Counted from the stretch's first letter, positions 9,401-16,991 are shown. The stretch: 64,000 nucleotides of DNA from Acidobacteriota bacterium (GCA_016208495.1 JACQXX010000111.1:5934-69933); one strand, 5' to 3'. Translations and numbers: made by a program. Notes: a model not told the origin generated them from the letters alone.

Positions 9401-10122
9401 TCCATTATTCAACGGATGGAGGCATAACCTGGGCCAATCTGGCCATCGCCGGCTCAGGGTTGAGTCAGGTTCGAGCCCCGCAAGGACTCACGCTCGATGT
9501 CCTGGGAAATCTCTATGTGGCGGATACTGGAAACAATCGGGTTCTCAGGTTTAACGGAGGTGTTCCAGGCCCAGCCGTCGTGGTCGCCCCCAGCGGCACG
9601 ACAATTGGCAAAGTCACCGGTCCGCGTGGACTGGCGATTGATACCAGTTTCAATCTGTTTATCGCTGACACGATGAACAACCGCATTCAGAAACTGGCCA
9701 ATGCCAGCGGGTCCCCAACCGCCAGTATCGTGGCAACAGTCGGTTCGGGCCTGTCTCCTGGACATGTTCGGGTTCCGGAAGGCGTTGCGGTTGATAACCT
9801 TGGGAATCTTTTTGTCGCTGATACCGGAAACAATCGGGTGTTGTTTTTTGCTGGTGGAGCCCCCGGGCCGGCAACGCTGCTCTGTGATACAGGCAGCCCC
9901 CTGGGACAGGTGCGGTTGCCGGAGGGCCTCACGATCAGTCAGGGAATTTTGCTCGGTGGTGCAGCAGGAACTTCGGCTCTAATTATCGGGGATAGCGCCA
10001 ATAATCGGATTCAAGGGAGTTTGAATCCGACAACTCCAATCTCATTTGGTTTGGTGGGTGCACCGCTCGGTGGAGTTGGAAGCGGTGTTGGTCAATTCCG
10101 GAGTCCGAGCAAGATCAGGTGA
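3454..10122 (+). CDS. giant exported FG-GAP, beta-helix, Ig-like repeat, NHL protein
   Basis: A 2222-residue protein with an N-terminal export signal (hydrophobic core LARLCLAGVIGSLFVSVSF). Domains in order: FG-GAP/VCBS-type calcium loops such as DFDSDGMPDV and DFNGDGKADI (about 80-460); a right-handed beta-helix rich in GNVISGN and NYIGTN turns (about 460-950); a beta-sandwich region (950-1230); seven nearly identical 83-84-residue Ig/PKD-like repeats beginning NTGPYC (about 1234-1813); a further Ig-like domain (1815-1920); and an NHL propeller with repeated VADTGNNR (1920-2218). No LPXTG, membrane anchor or type IX sorting tail is visible. A cell-surface adhesive or carbohydrate-binding role is likely. 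The ATG is preceded by AGGAG with 10-nt spacing. Confidence 0.88.
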   Translation: MPSSRHIPCTPLARLCLAGVIGSLFVSVSFTSSSTHHSTFPTKSNSLTNNFHVVSFKATQRGNPHFQFENGIEFIAPDESSAKSATTDLSPVSLATADFDSDGMPDVMAGYQTATGGMLVFYQGLAEAAFPGHRSQKSEPILASPLRETSLWISVPTRPDFLGAGDFNGDGKADIALARRGDTRLFWMAGTGKGQFAEASVRGLPGPLTTLTTGDINRADGLSDLVIGIATESGGQLLCFEGPEGALRAAPEGIELSAPPRSISIGEISGGPETDIVVAAGNELVLIQGRNRKLSISDDDVAPIHIDRRSFPFGLKSVVIGNFSGSEHPELALLADEGQVHLLRHPARDQLSDWELVQLGKPVTTAETLVRTRSSSLGHDDLITVGQPSSLQVLTCFSDDSSKNQRTPSALKAVQVDVPSTVGQPVLVLPMQLNGDGLNDLVVFHQNRKRPSIIQTQPMATFTVISTSDTGAGSGTSGDLRYCITQANASPGADTINFNIPGAGVQTITLTGPLPVITQPVTIDGYTQSGTSPNTLVAGNDATLLVEIDGTGVGVNQRALELGTGSSSSRIRGLVMNRTAALSATALGIRSDTNTIDGNFFGVNPTGTTDQANHFSLQIFSGSGTLIGGTTPQARNLLSGATNANVFVNNSSNLAIQGNYIGPNAAGTADLTPAAFSNGVFCFNSSLLVFGGTSPGAGNLASGSRISLYLANAVPNATIQGNIFGLNAAGTAVIPTFAGIQVENSADALVGGTTSAARNILSGSDIGVGIVDATTNAIIQGNYIGTNPAGDMALGNVTGIGTSRSTSGHVIGGTATGARNVISGNTIHGIYLDESTNITIQNNLIGVAANGTSPLGNEVGIDIGSAFGFGPVSNTLLGGTNPNEGNVIAFSNRQGVFVANTGTGNRILGNRITGNGRLGIDLANEDLTLNDALDPDTGANNVQNYPTISPVSASSVNATLDSSTSNTAYPVRLEFFANEACDQFGAGEGDEFLGSTSLAAPGTVLFTFTPVAGKDIITATATDANGNTSEFSICNRALNITAAPATVTEGSPASNMVIANVTDPNQAVFTLNVTINGGASATSNGVMISNLVIDEAGAVHADVVADCDATDTTFTLSVTNNVSQIDTDTLAVTVTPNPPPTLSYASPQSVLLGGPETIFPSTGPLDNGTISSIDLLSIVPNTFTGTILVDDGTGVVSVTNAGPLGSYVVTIRATDNCGDTTDTSFTLDVVCMVMVTASNTGPYCEGGTIQLNCTPNGGTAPYSFVWSGPGGFSSTDQNPTRPATVANAGLYSVTVTDSNNCSSTAATTTVVVNPLPTVSASNTGPYCEGGTIQLNATPGVGTAPFTFSWTGPGGFTSSVQNPTRPATTANAGLYSVTITDANNCTSSAAATTTVVVNPLPTVSAGNTGPYCDGTTIQLNSTPSGNGPVTFSWTGPNGFTSSDQNPTRPATAANAGLYSVTVTDSNNCVSSPAATTTVVVNPLPTVSASNTGPYCEGVGTIQLNATPSGNGPFTFSWTGPNSFISSDQNPTLAATAANAGLYSVTVTDANTCASSTAATTTVVVNPLPTVSASNTGPYCDGTTIQLNSTPSGNGPFTFSWTGPNGFTASDQNPTRPATAANAGLYSVMVTDSNSCVSSTAATTTVVVNPLPTVSASNTGPYCEGVGVIQLQATPTGNGPFTFSWTGPNSFVSSLQNPTLAATMANAGMYSVTVTDSNNCSSSVPATTLVVVNPLPTVSASNTGPFCEGTTIQLNSTPSGNGPFSFSWTGPNGFTSTLQNPTLAALLTNAGVYNVTVTDSNTCVSVTASTTVTVNPATTITLDPVSDTVNSGETATFTVTATGTGTITFQWFYDSDCDGPNSAIALNNGDRDGRVTITSDAGSTTLTLTNVMFSEQGCYFVQAVSDCGTDTSASATLQVLATELSLLYVADTSNNRVQKFDATTWSIIGAGTTGTGPGQFRLPEAVTADITGQRIYVADTGNNRIHYSTDGGITWANLAIAGSGLSQVRAPQGLTLDVLGNLYVADTGNNRVLRFNGGVPGPAVVVAPSGTTIGKVTGPRGLAIDTSFNLFIADTMNNRIQKLANASGSPTASIVATVGSGLSPGHVRVPEGVAVDNLGNLFVADTGNNRVLFFAGGAPGPATLLCDTGSPLGQVRLPEGLTISQGILLGGAAGTSALIIGDSANNRIQGSLNPTTPISFGLVGAPLGGVGSGVGQFRSPSKIR
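7156..8895 (+). repeat. seven in-frame repeats of 249/252 bp
   Basis: Units begin near 7156, 7405, 7657, 7906, 8158, 8407 and 8659. The period alternates 252 and 249 bp because alternate units carry EGVG or a shorter DGTT/EGTT after NTGPYC. High nucleotide identity implies recent amplification as two-unit blocks and makes copy number prone to change or to assembly collapse. Confidence 0.92.
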
Positions 10123-10330
10123 GGACAGCGGGCTGAAGACTGAGGGTTTGGGGCTGAAGAAGACAAAATGTTCGACCTCGAACAATTTGTGCAATTTATT
10201 GAAAACAAATTGCTTAACCCAGCAAAGTAATTTGTTTCAATCTGCGATTTTTCCTTCAACACCCAGGTTCTCAGGGTTCAGCCCGATGTCTTCAGCCCTT
10301 AGCCCTGGTTTTCTCAGCCCTGGTTTCTAC
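10123..10330. repeat. GGGCTGAAG word inverted repeat between convergent genes
   Basis: The left arm 10123-10165 (GGGCTGAAGACTGAGGG type) pairs with the right arm 10260-10327 (CTTCAGCCCTTAGCCCTGG type). The AT-rich centre has a smaller inverted pair around CAATTTATTGAAAAC and TAATTTGTTTCAA. It is a likely bidirectional terminator between the giant gene and the cupin gene. Confidence 0.75.
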
Positions 10331-10837
10331 TCAGGAAATCCCGGCGAAGTCTTCGATGTGATCTATAAAAATGGGGGAAATTCGCCCAAAATCATCCTGA
10401 AGGCGTTCGATATCGTCTTCACCAAGGTAGTCGCCGCGTTGAACTTCAATAAATATCAGCACTTCCAGGCCGGGATTTTCAATGCGGTGTGCCGCCTGAA
10501 CCGGAATATCAATTACCTGGCCTGGTTCGAGCAGCACTTCGTCACCGTTGAGCGTGACTTTTCCAACGCCTTGCACGACGAACCAGTGTTCCGTGCGGTG
10601 GGTGTGTTTCTGATAACTCAGTCGTTTTCCAGGTAAGACTTCGATGCGCTTGACTTTATAGCCGTCGGCTTCGTCCAAAACCGTGTAGCTTCCCCAGGGC
10701 CGACATTCAAACTTCGGGGAAGAAATATCGGATTTCTCAAGTATCACAGATTGTTCCTCTAACTCAGTGGTGCTTTTCGTGTTGGGCCGGAGTGTGACGC
10801 GGTGGCCCGTTTGGATGTTGCTTCCAAAGCGCTGCAT
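10331..10837 (-). CDS. stand-alone cupin of mannose-6-phosphate isomerase type II
   Basis: A 168-residue protein matching the C-terminal cupin domain of bifunctional mannose-1-phosphate guanylyltransferase/mannose-6-phosphate isomerases. The signature runs from RPWGSY through KRIEVLPGKRLSYQKHTHRTEHW to VVQGVGKVTLNG, with metal-binding HxH and Glu, and ends with HRIENPG and EVQRGDYLGEDDI. It probably interconverts mannose- and fructose-6-phosphate for GDP-mannose supply, although stand-alone copies may use other sugar phosphates. There is no guanylyltransferase domain. The ATG is at 10837; the first 30 residues are poorly conserved, so a shorter form is possible. Confidence 0.85.
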   Translation of the reverse strand: MQRFGSNIQTGHRVTLRPNTKSTTELEEQSVILEKSDISSPKFECRPWGSYTVLDEADGYKVKRIEVLPGKRLSYQKHTHRTEHWFVVQGVGKVTLNGDEVLLEPGQVIDIPVQAAHRIENPGLEVLIFIEVQRGDYLGEDDIERLQDDFGRISPIFIDHIEDFAGIS

Positions 10838-10978
10838 TATCAGGTCTTACACCAAGAAGGTCAAGTGTTGGGGTCATAAGCGCCAGGATAAGGGAACAGA
10901 GTCTGATCTGAACAAGGGACAAGGTGACAGGGTGACAGGGTGAATTTCTCACCTTTCAAACACCCTGAACCCTAAACC
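10838..10978. repeat. mosaic spacer with 43-nt element shared with 47303
   Basis: Bases 10875-10917, beginning CATAAGCGCCAGGATAAGGG, match 47303-47345 with three mismatches. They are followed by GGTGACA words and by AACCCTAAACCCTAA, which ends exactly in the stop codon of the minus-strand MarR-GNAT gene. Confidence 0.85.
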
Positions 10979-11902
10979 CTAATAGTTCGGCACGCGATAC
11001 ACCATCACCGTGGCCGATTTGGGGCAGGCAATTTGAAATTCGACCGATGCCAGCACGGACTTTGGCGCCTGGCTACGCGGAATTTTCTGGAAACCAAAGC
11101 GGCGAAAGAAAGTCTCAGCCGTGGTTGTCAGCAACACAATCTTTTTCAACCGCTGCTGCCCAGCCTGACCAAGCAATCTGGAAACAAGCTGTTTTCCAAC
11201 TCCACTTCCGCGCTCTGATTCTGCAACGGCTACTGAGCGCAACAAGGCGTCTTTTCCATAACGCTCCATCCCGGCACACCCAACCAGCTTTCCATTTCGA
11301 TACACACTGGTTAATTCAAGATTTGGTGATTCAATCCCAGCCACGGGAAGATGCGAATCAAGTAACAGGCTTCGGATTGACTCAAGCTGATCTGGGCCAA
11401 CTGCCTGGAAGGTTAAATTTTCATCAGGCAGTGATGTGGAAACACCACAAGCAACCGAACCGGAAAGTTCGATTCGCAACGCATCTCGAATCAGGCGAAG
11501 TGCTTCAAAAACCTGAGGTTGTTGTTCAGAGCCGATCCGGTTTAAAACGCGTTCCGCCTGGGTATCAAGTACCGTGTTGAGATTCTCAAACCGCTTGTGT
11601 CCGGCTTCAGTCAGCGAGAGCAAAACCGCGCGGCGGTCTTCATCACTCTGAACCTTGGCAATCAGACCTTCCTGCGCCAGCGATTCAACCGCCCGACTCG
11701 TCCAGCTTTTATCCAACCCGACCCGGCGGGTAAGGTCCGCCAGTGTCAAGATTCCATTTCGCCCAAGTTCGCTGATGATAAAACACTGGGTTGACGTCGT
11801 TTGGTCACAACCGGCCACTGCCAGTCGTTGTAATTGAAGGTGCAATCGGGCGGTTTCGCGCAAGAGAGCCCCTATGCGTTCGATGTCTTTTGGTGAATCC
11901 AT
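10979..11902 (-). CDS. MarR-GNAT fusion regulator/acetyltransferase
   Basis: A 307-residue two-domain protein. Residues 5-150 form a MarR winged helix (LADLTRRVGLDKSWTSRAVESLAQEGLI, then the wing DRRAVLLSLTEAG). Residues 165-300 form a GNAT acetyltransferase with the acetyl-CoA loop SERGSGVGKQLVSRLL and the FFRRFGF segment, and resemble the ArsN2-type subgroup. Such fusions link a transcriptional switch to N-acetylation of an unknown substrate. ATG 11902 is chosen; the extension to 11971 is encoded by GGAACCCC words. No clear Shine-Dalgarno is present. The stop TAG merges into GGTTTAGGG words. Confidence 0.88.
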   Translation of the reverse strand: MDSPKDIERIGALLRETARLHLQLQRLAVAGCDQTTSTQCFIISELGRNGILTLADLTRRVGLDKSWTSRAVESLAQEGLIAKVQSDEDRRAVLLSLTEAGHKRFENLNTVLDTQAERVLNRIGSEQQPQVFEALRLIRDALRIELSGSVACGVSTSLPDENLTFQAVGPDQLESIRSLLLDSHLPVAGIESPNLELTSVYRNGKLVGCAGMERYGKDALLRSVAVAESERGSGVGKQLVSRLLGQAGQQRLKKIVLLTTTAETFFRRFGFQKIPRSQAPKSVLASVEFQIACPKSATVMVYRVPNY

Positions 11903-12002
11903 ATTGGGGTTCCGGGGTTCCGGTTCTTTGAAGGATGTAAGGGATGAAACCATTCCCTGTTTGCTTGTCACGTTAGCATTTCAAAATATCATTGTGAATA
12001 GC

Positions 12003-12083
12003 AACAAAATAGCGAAATAGCAAGTAGTGCCCTGTCAAAACAGCCTTTCACTATTTCACTATTTCGCTATTTCGCTCCTGGTT
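12003..12083. repeat. ATAGCGAA word inverted repeat
   Basis: AATAGCGAAATAGC near 12007 is inverted as GCTATTTCGCTATTTCGC at 12060-12080. It lies between the MarR-GNAT start and the stop of the next minus-strand gene. Confidence 0.7.
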
Positions 12084-12089
12084 TGCGGC

Positions 12090-12476
12090 TCAGACAGCAA
12101 CGTGGTGGCTTTCACGTACAATGATGTCTGCCACGGCTGTGCGCAACCGCTCCAAAATCCCTTCGTTGGTGGTGCCACGGATATCAACCGGGTAAAAATG
12201 AGCCTCATTAAATCCGGTGTTGCGAATGATCCGCTTAAACAACTTTGATTGCACTTCTGGAGCACAGGCACCTGACAGAATATAGGTATCCGGGCCTGCC
12301 GATTGAAAAATGTCCATCAAGGCCGCGTTCCCTCCTTGACCACACAATTGTGGGTTGACCAGGCTGTACTTCACATCCAAATCTGACTCGATTTGGAATG
12401 GAAGTGTGTTCATGTCAGCATCTTTAAAGGATGTACACATCCCCTTACAATTACAAAGCACAACTTTGATTTCCAT
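12090..12476 (-). CDS. HdrA N-terminal-like cysteine protein, stand-alone
   Basis: A 128-residue soluble protein with Cys8, Cys10, Cys14, Cys45 and Cys71. The pattern CNCKG, then NPQLCGQGG, GACAPEVQSKLF and VDIRGTTNE parallels the N-terminal segment of heterodisulfide reductase subunit A, but the FAD and ferredoxin domains are missing. A GGAGG sits 4 nt before the ATG. It could bind an Fe-S cluster or act in electron bifurcation as a separate subunit; no other Hdr, hydrogenase or formate dehydrogenase gene is nearby, so the partner is unknown. Confidence 0.65.
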   Translation of the reverse strand: MEIKVVLCNCKGMCTSFKDADMNTLPFQIESDLDVKYSLVNPQLCGQGGNAALMDIFQSAGPDTYILSGACAPEVQSKLFKRIIRNTGFNEAHFYPVDIRGTTNEGILERLRTAVADIIVRESHHVAV

Positions 12477-12876
12477 AATGCCTCCATTGGACCAGACGAG
12501 AAATGTCTGAATCCTCGATTTTGAAAAGGCAATTCACGTACCTGGAAATCAAAATGGCCGCTAGATTTCAACCATGGCTGGAATATCTGATTTCCCAGTG
12601 ATTTGGCGACCATCAGAGTTTCATTGACTGTTAGCCAAAATATGTCTGTACCGTAGAGTCAAGAGATTTCACCCGAGACATGGTCAACACCTGGACCAAC
12701 TGAGGATTTTTCCCCAGGTTGTTGATGAGAGCCTGTCCAAAAATCATTCAGTGCCAGTGAAAGAGCAACCGGATCGTAGGCTGAACACTGGACTTTCAGT
12801 GATGTACAGTATGATTTGCCGAGACCTTGACAGAGAAAAGAAGCTGGGTTGACCACTCGCCACTCGCTACTCGCTT
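12477..12876. other. 400-bp spacer without a supported gene
   Basis: It must hold the promoter of the minus-strand HdrA-like gene near 12480-12560. The lower-numbered part shows no clear structure. TAGCGAGTGG-type words at 12850-12880 end at the stop codon of the SDR gene. A 65-codon minus-strand frame at 12659-12856 has no recognisable features. Confidence 0.6.
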
Positions 12877-13581
12877 TTAGTAGCTCCGGGTAAGTCCGCC
12901 ATCCACGGTGACACTTTGCCCCGTGATGTAGCCAGCTTCCTCTGATAATAAAAAGGCCACCGTCCGAGCAATTTCCTGAAGCTGTGCCGGGCGGTTCATT
13001 GGGATGGCCTGTCGTGTTTCGTCTGAAATTTCATAATTTTCGACATATCCAGGCAAGATGCAGTTCATGCGGATATTGACGCGAGCATAGCGGTCGGCAT
13101 AGAGCTTGGTAAAACTCGATAGCGCCGCACGCAAAACCGACGATACCGGCATTGGCAAAGACGGCATGCGCATGGTGAATGAGGAAATATTGACGATTCC
13201 GCCGCCACCCTGCAGTTCCATCACCGGGGTGACCAGTCGTGACATCCGCACCACATTTAAGAGCAACAAATCCAGCCCCTTGTGCCAGTCTTCGTCCTGA
13301 ATATCGAGTAACTCGCCTTTGGCTGGATGGCCGGTGTTGTTCACCACGGCATCAATCCGGCCATATTTTTCGAGTGTGGCGGTGACCAGTCGTCGGATGT
13401 CGGTTTCTTCGGTTACCGAACCAGTAATGCCAAATCCGCCAAGTTCTTCCGCCAGGTCTTCGGCTTCGGTCGAACGCGACATCAGTGCCAGTTTATAGCC
13501 GCGATTGGCAAGTTCACGCGCACAGGCGGCGCCCATTCCACGACTGGCTGCCGTGATAATGGCAACTTTAGGTTCCTTCAT
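12877..13581 (-). CDS. SDR-family protein lacking the catalytic Tyr and Lys
   Basis: A 234-residue short-chain dehydrogenase/reductase fold. The nucleotide-binding TAASRGMG is at 10-17 and NNTG at 81-84; Ser133/134 are in place. The YxxxK motif is replaced: Ser147 stands where Tyr is expected and Arg151 where Lys is expected (PVSSVLRAALSSFTKLYADRYA). It is therefore either a non-catalytic NAD(P)-binding protein or an SDR with a different mechanism. AAAGGAAC precedes the ATG at 13581, which overlaps the 3' end of the MarR gene by 14 nt, indicating translational coupling. Expression probably follows the MarR operator at 14223-14260. Confidence 0.85.
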   Translation of the reverse strand: MKEPKVAIITAASRGMGAACARELANRGYKLALMSRSTEAEDLAEELGGFGITGSVTEETDIRRLVTATLEKYGRIDAVVNNTGHPAKGELLDIQDEDWHKGLDLLLLNVVRMSRLVTPVMELQGGGGIVNISSFTMRMPSLPMPVSSVLRAALSSFTKLYADRYARVNIRMNCILPGYVENYEISDETRQAIPMNRPAQLQEIARTVAFLLSEEAGYITGQSVTVDGGLTRSY

Positions 13582-14071
13582 CGTGAGAGTTCCTTTGTGA
13601 TTTGAATGAGTTTTGAAAATGTTGCCGGATGCGTTGTAAGACCTGGATGGCGGTCTCAACCTCAGTTACGTCCACGCCGGCAATCAGAGGAATCAGTTCA
13701 TTTGAAATCCTGGTTGAAAGCTCTTCAAAGACCGTTTCACCTTTGGCCGTCAGTTGCACCAGTTTGGAGCGCTGATGGTCAGGGTTTTCGATCAACTCAA
13801 TCACGCCATCTTTGATCAGTTCGTTGGCCAGAACCTGCATCCGCTGACGGGTGACCGAACGCAGGCGAGCCAGTTGCGGCACGGTGCGTGGGCCATGGAG
13901 CTTGAGCAGGCGGAGCATCCCCCAGTATCCACCACCTGATTGAGTCACCACACCGATCTGTTTTCCAGCCGCCCGGAGGGTAAAAAACATTTCCAGCGTC
14001 TCAATCAAGAGGGTTTCAAGCGCCTGGGCCAGGGCTGGCGAGGGTAATGGCAGATCTGGTTTGGGGTTCAT
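13568..14071 (-). CDS. MarR-family transcriptional regulator
   Basis: A 167-residue regulator with a central winged helix (TVPQLARLRSVTRQRMQVLANELIKDGVIELIENPDHQRSKLVQLT, residues about 62-107) between dimerising helices. The ATG at 14071 has GGAA 8-12 nt upstream; an earlier TTG at 14128 is possible. It overlaps and precedes the SDR gene. The divergent spacer holds a perfect 17-bp palindrome and a second half-site, the type of site MarR dimers bind, so autoregulation and control of the divergent methyltransferase are likely. Confidence 0.88.
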   Translation of the reverse strand: MNPKPDLPLPSPALAQALETLLIETLEMFFTLRAAGKQIGVVTQSGGGYWGMLRLLKLHGPRTVPQLARLRSVTRQRMQVLANELIKDGVIELIENPDHQRSKLVQLTAKGETVFEELSTRISNELIPLIAGVDVTEVETAIQVLQRIRQHFQNSFKSQRNSHDEGT

Positions 14072-14222
14072 CTGTAAGGTTCCATTCTCAAAAACCGCTA
14101 TTTGTCCGGGTTTCACTGGTTTTGTCAAGCTTTGGAGACAGAAGACTCAGTTGGCCTCCACCCTGGTTTCTCCCGGCAACCAGGGTAAATTTTCCAATTT
14201 TATTTGACTTCATCTCATAATA

Positions 14223-14260
14223 ACAATCAAATTGTCATTATGACAATCAAATTGTCATAA
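14223..14260. promoter_or_regulatory. probable MarR operator, palindrome in a 20-bp direct repeat
   Basis: ATTGTCATTATGACAAT (14231-14247) is a perfect 8-1-8 palindrome. The 16-mer ACAATCAAATTGTCAT occurs at 14223-14238 and again at 14243-14258, placing half-sites two helical turns apart. It lies between the divergent MarR and methyltransferase genes. Confidence 0.75.
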
Positions 14261-14291
14261 TAGTAAATCACCAAAACCTGGAGAAAAAAAG

Positions 14292-14894
14292 ATGAAGTAC
14301 CTGTATTCTCAGTTTGGAAATCCACGTGGTCTGATAGGACGATTGATTGGCTGGCTGATGGCTGTCAAAAACAATGATCGAATTGACTGGACATTATCAC
14401 GACTCGGGGTTCATCCGGGAGAACGGCTGATTGAAATCGGATATGGTCCCGGAGTTGCCATTGAAAAACTTATCCAAAGCACACCACAGATTCAAATTGC
14501 AGGCATTGATCATTCTGAAACCATGTTTGTGCAGGCTCATCGGCGCAATCTCAAAGCGATTCAAACGGGTCAGGTCACATTGCAGGTTGGAACTGTGGCA
14601 CCGCTTCCATTTGCTGATTGTTCTTTTCACAAAGCGCTCACCATCAATTCCAGTTTTTTTTGGCCCGACCCGGTCGAAGGGTTTCGCGAACTGCTCCGAG
14701 TGTTGAAACCAGAAGGAAAAATCGCGGTGACCGTTCAGCCTTTTTTTGCCAAAACCGATGATCAGTTTCAGAAAACGGGAACGACCCTGGTCACTCAGTT
14801 GCAGGAAGCCGGGTTCCAGCTCATTTCACTTGAACGAAAACGCATGACGCCGGTTGATTGCTGGTGTGCAACCGGGCTGAAAAAACCGAATTAA
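14292..14894 (+). CDS. SAM-dependent methyltransferase, class I
   Basis: A 200-residue protein with motif I LIEIGYGPG (about 47-55), an acidic residue ending motif II (AGIDHSE), then LPFADCSFHKAL and LLRVLKPEGKIAV, as in the Methyltransf_11/UbiE-like superfamily. The substrate cannot be read from the sequence. GGAGAAA lies before the ATG. It is divergent from the MarR/SDR pair and shares the palindromic operator region, so these genes may answer the same signal. Confidence 0.85.
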   Translation: MKYLYSQFGNPRGLIGRLIGWLMAVKNNDRIDWTLSRLGVHPGERLIEIGYGPGVAIEKLIQSTPQIQIAGIDHSETMFVQAHRRNLKAIQTGQVTLQVGTVAPLPFADCSFHKALTINSSFFWPDPVEGFRELLRVLKPEGKIAVTVQPFFAKTDDQFQKTGTTLVTQLQEAGFQLISLERKRMTPVDCWCATGLKKPN

Positions 14895-14906
14895 ACCATC
14901 TATTTT

Positions 14907-14935
14907 TTGACAGGTGTCTGAATTTTCGATACTTG
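14907..14935 (+). promoter_or_regulatory. possible promoter of the epimerase gene
   Basis: TTGACA at 14907-14912 is followed 15-17 nt later by GATACT/TACTTG, a weak -10. A very similar run, TATTTTTGACAGGGTGTGAATC, preceded by the same T-run, occurs at 17051, upstream of the STAS-like gene. Confidence 0.3.
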
Positions 14936-14973
14936 TCTGTATATTGAGACAGCACACTTTTGATTGAGGTCCT

Positions 14974-15897
14974 ATGAAACTCTTTGTCACCGGCGGCGCC
15001 GGGTTTATTGGCTCACACGTAGCCGACGCATTTCTGAACCTTGGTCATGAAGTCGTCATTTTCGACAACCTTTCGACTGGACGACGTGAAAATATCAATC
15101 CCCAGGCCAGATTTATCGAAGGCGACCTGTGCGACGATTCGTTGCTTGACATTCTGAGGGCTGAATCTCCTGATGTTATTAGCCACCATGCCGCCCAGAT
15201 TGACGTTCGCAAATCAGTCAGCGACCCGCGATTTGATGCTCAGGTCAATATTTTGGGTTCAATTAACTTGCTTGAAGCTGCCCGTCAGGCTGGTGTCAAA
15301 CACGTGATGTTTGCCTCGACCGGCGGCGCGATTTACGGAGAGCAAGATTACTTTCCCGCCGATGAAAACCATCCGTTGCGCCCCTGTTCACCCTATGGCA
15401 TCGCCAAACTGTCGGTTGAGAAATACCTGGATTACTACCGGCTGATCTACGGTCTGAAGACGACTATCCTGCGCTATGCCAACATTTACGGTCCACGCCA
15501 GAACCCGCATGGTGAAGCCGGAGTGGTCGCAATTTTCTGCGAACGGATGCTTTCCGGCAAACCGCTGGTGATCAATGGCGAAGGGTTGCAAACTCGTGAT
15601 TATGTGTTTGTCGGTGATGTTGTCAAAGCCAACCTGTTTACCCTCAACGATGACCACAGCGATATTTACAACGTTGGCACGGGTGTTGAAACCACAGTGG
15701 TTGATATCTTTCGCCACCTCCGCGAAGCATCGGGCCTGGATGCCCCTGAACATTACGGTCCGGCCAAAGCCGGTGAACAATTCCGGAGCGTGCTCACCTC
15801 GCGCAAACTCTTTGAACGCTTTGGCTGGAAACCCCAAATGCCAGTGGCCGAAGGGTTAAAACTCACGCTCGAAAGCTTTCGCAAACTGGTACAGTAA
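14974..15897 (+). CDS. NAD-dependent epimerase/dehydratase, UDP-glucose 4-epimerase-like
   Basis: A 307-residue extended [11 protein letters not shown] (7-14) binds NAD. The catalytic set is Ser/Thr in [11 protein letters not shown] and Tyr/Lys in [14 protein letters not shown]. Later motifs NIYGPRQNP and RDYVFVGDV are typical of UDP-hexose 4-epimerases. Its product would feed exopolysaccharide or LPS synthesis. It is followed at short distance by an rfbB-like gene on the same strand, so the two form a nucleotide-sugar unit. The substrate, UDP-Glc or UDP-GlcNAc, is not decided by the sequence. Confidence 0.88.
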   Translation: MKLFVTGGAGFIGSHVADAFLNLGHEVVIFDNLSTGRRENINPQARFIEGDLCDDSLLDILRAESPDVISHHAAQIDVRKSVSDPRFDAQVNILGSINLLEAARQAGVKHVMFASTGGAIYGEQDYFPADENHPLRPCSPYGIAKLSVEKYLDYYRLIYGLKTTILRYANIYGPRQNPHGEAGVVAIFCERMLSGKPLVINGEGLQTRDYVFVGDVVKANLFTLNDDHSDIYNVGTGVETTVVDIFRHLREASGLDAPEHYGPAKAGEQFRSVLTSRKLFERFGWKPQMPVAEGLKLTLESFRKLVQ

Positions 15898-15932
15898 TCA
15901 CTCCGATTTTAATGGAATTTGGAAAAGATCTT

Positions 15933-16991
15933 ATGCAAAACCTGCTTGTGACTGGTGGATGCGGCTTCATCGGAAGCAATTTTATTCGATATCTGCTTGA
16001 AGAATCAGAGTTTACCGGGCGTGTGATCAATCTTGACGTACTCACTTACGCCGGAAATCCGGAAAACCTGGCCGGTCTGGCAATGCGGTTTCCAGAGCGC
16101 TACCTGTTTGTTCAGGCTGATATTTGTGATGCCGCTAAAGTGGCCGAAGTTTTTGACAGTCACCAGATTGATGCGGTCTGTCACTTTGCCGCCGAATCAC
16201 ACGTTGACCGCTCGATTGTCAATCCGGGGGCGTTCATCCAGACCAATGTCGTCGGCACCTACACCTTGCTTGAAGCCGCCCGTCAGCGCACAGACCGGAT
16301 TTCACTTTTTCATCACGTCAGCACTGACGAAGTCTATGGCAGTCTCGGCGACGAAGGCTTTTTCACGGAAGATACCCCCTATCGTCCGACCAGCCCTTAT
16401 TCAGCTTCCAAAGCCAGTTCGGACCATCTGGTTCGGGCCTATTGTAAAACCTACGGGTTGCCAGTGACGATTTCGAACTGTTCCAACAATTACGGCCCCT
16501 ATCATTTCCCGGAAAAACTGATTCCGCTGATGATTCTCAACGCGCTCGAAGGCAAGCCGTTGCCAGTGTATGGCGATGGTCGCAATGTGCGCGATTGGCT
16601 CTATGTCCGCGACCATTGCACGGCAATCTGGACGGTGATGAATCGAGGACGATGCGGACAGACCTACAACATCGGCGGCCACAATGAAATCCGAAACTTG
16701 GCCGTGGTCGAGACCATCTGCACATTGCTAGATGAAATGGTTGAGCCGTTGCCCATCGGACCACGCTCCAATTTAATTACCTTTGTCAAAGACCGACCCG
16801 GTCACGACTGGCGCTACGCGATTGATTCAACCAAAATTCAACAGGAATTAAATTGGACGCCCGCTGAGTCGTTCGAAACCGGCATCCACAAAACCATCAG
16901 GTGGTATTTGGAAAACCGCACCTGGGTTGACCGCGTCCGCAGTGGTGAATACCAAACCTGGATGGCGACCCAGTATGGAGTGACAAAATGA
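15933..16991 (+). CDS. rfbB: dTDP-glucose 4,6-dehydratase
   Basis: A 352-residue protein with [10 protein letters not shown] (NAD binding), [15 protein letters not shown]-type active site [22 protein letters not shown] (Tyr/Lys), and the RmlB signatures [18 protein letters not shown] and [11 protein letters not shown]. It makes dTDP-4-keto-6-deoxyglucose, the precursor of dTDP-rhamnose and related sugars. rmlA, C and D are not adjacent. The ATG at 15933 (after GGAAAAGA) is preferred over 15912. Confidence 0.95.
   Translation: MQNLLVTGGCGFIGSNFIRYLLEESEFTGRVINLDVLTYAGNPENLAGLAMRFPERYLFVQADICDAAKVAEVFDSHQIDAVCHFAAESHVDRSIVNPGAFIQTNVVGTYTLLEAARQRTDRISLFHHVSTDEVYGSLGDEGFFTEDTPYRPTSPYSASKASSDHLVRAYCKTYGLPVTISNCSNNYGPYHFPEKLIPLMILNALEGKPLPVYGDGRNVRDWLYVRDHCTAIWTVMNRGRCGQTYNIGGHNEIRNLAVVETICTLLDEMVEPLPIGPRSNLITFVKDRPGHDWRYAIDSTKIQQELNWTPAESFETGIHKTIRWYLENRTWVDRVRSGEYQTWMATQYGVTK

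Noticed and set aside
12659-12856. 65-codon minus-strand reading frame
   Set aside because: No ribosome site, no recognisable motif, and it ends in word repeats; probably chance.
12877-13581. Pseudogene call for the SDR because of lost catalytic residues
   Set aside because: The frame is intact, translationally coupled and the rest of the fold is conserved; substitution looks like specialisation.
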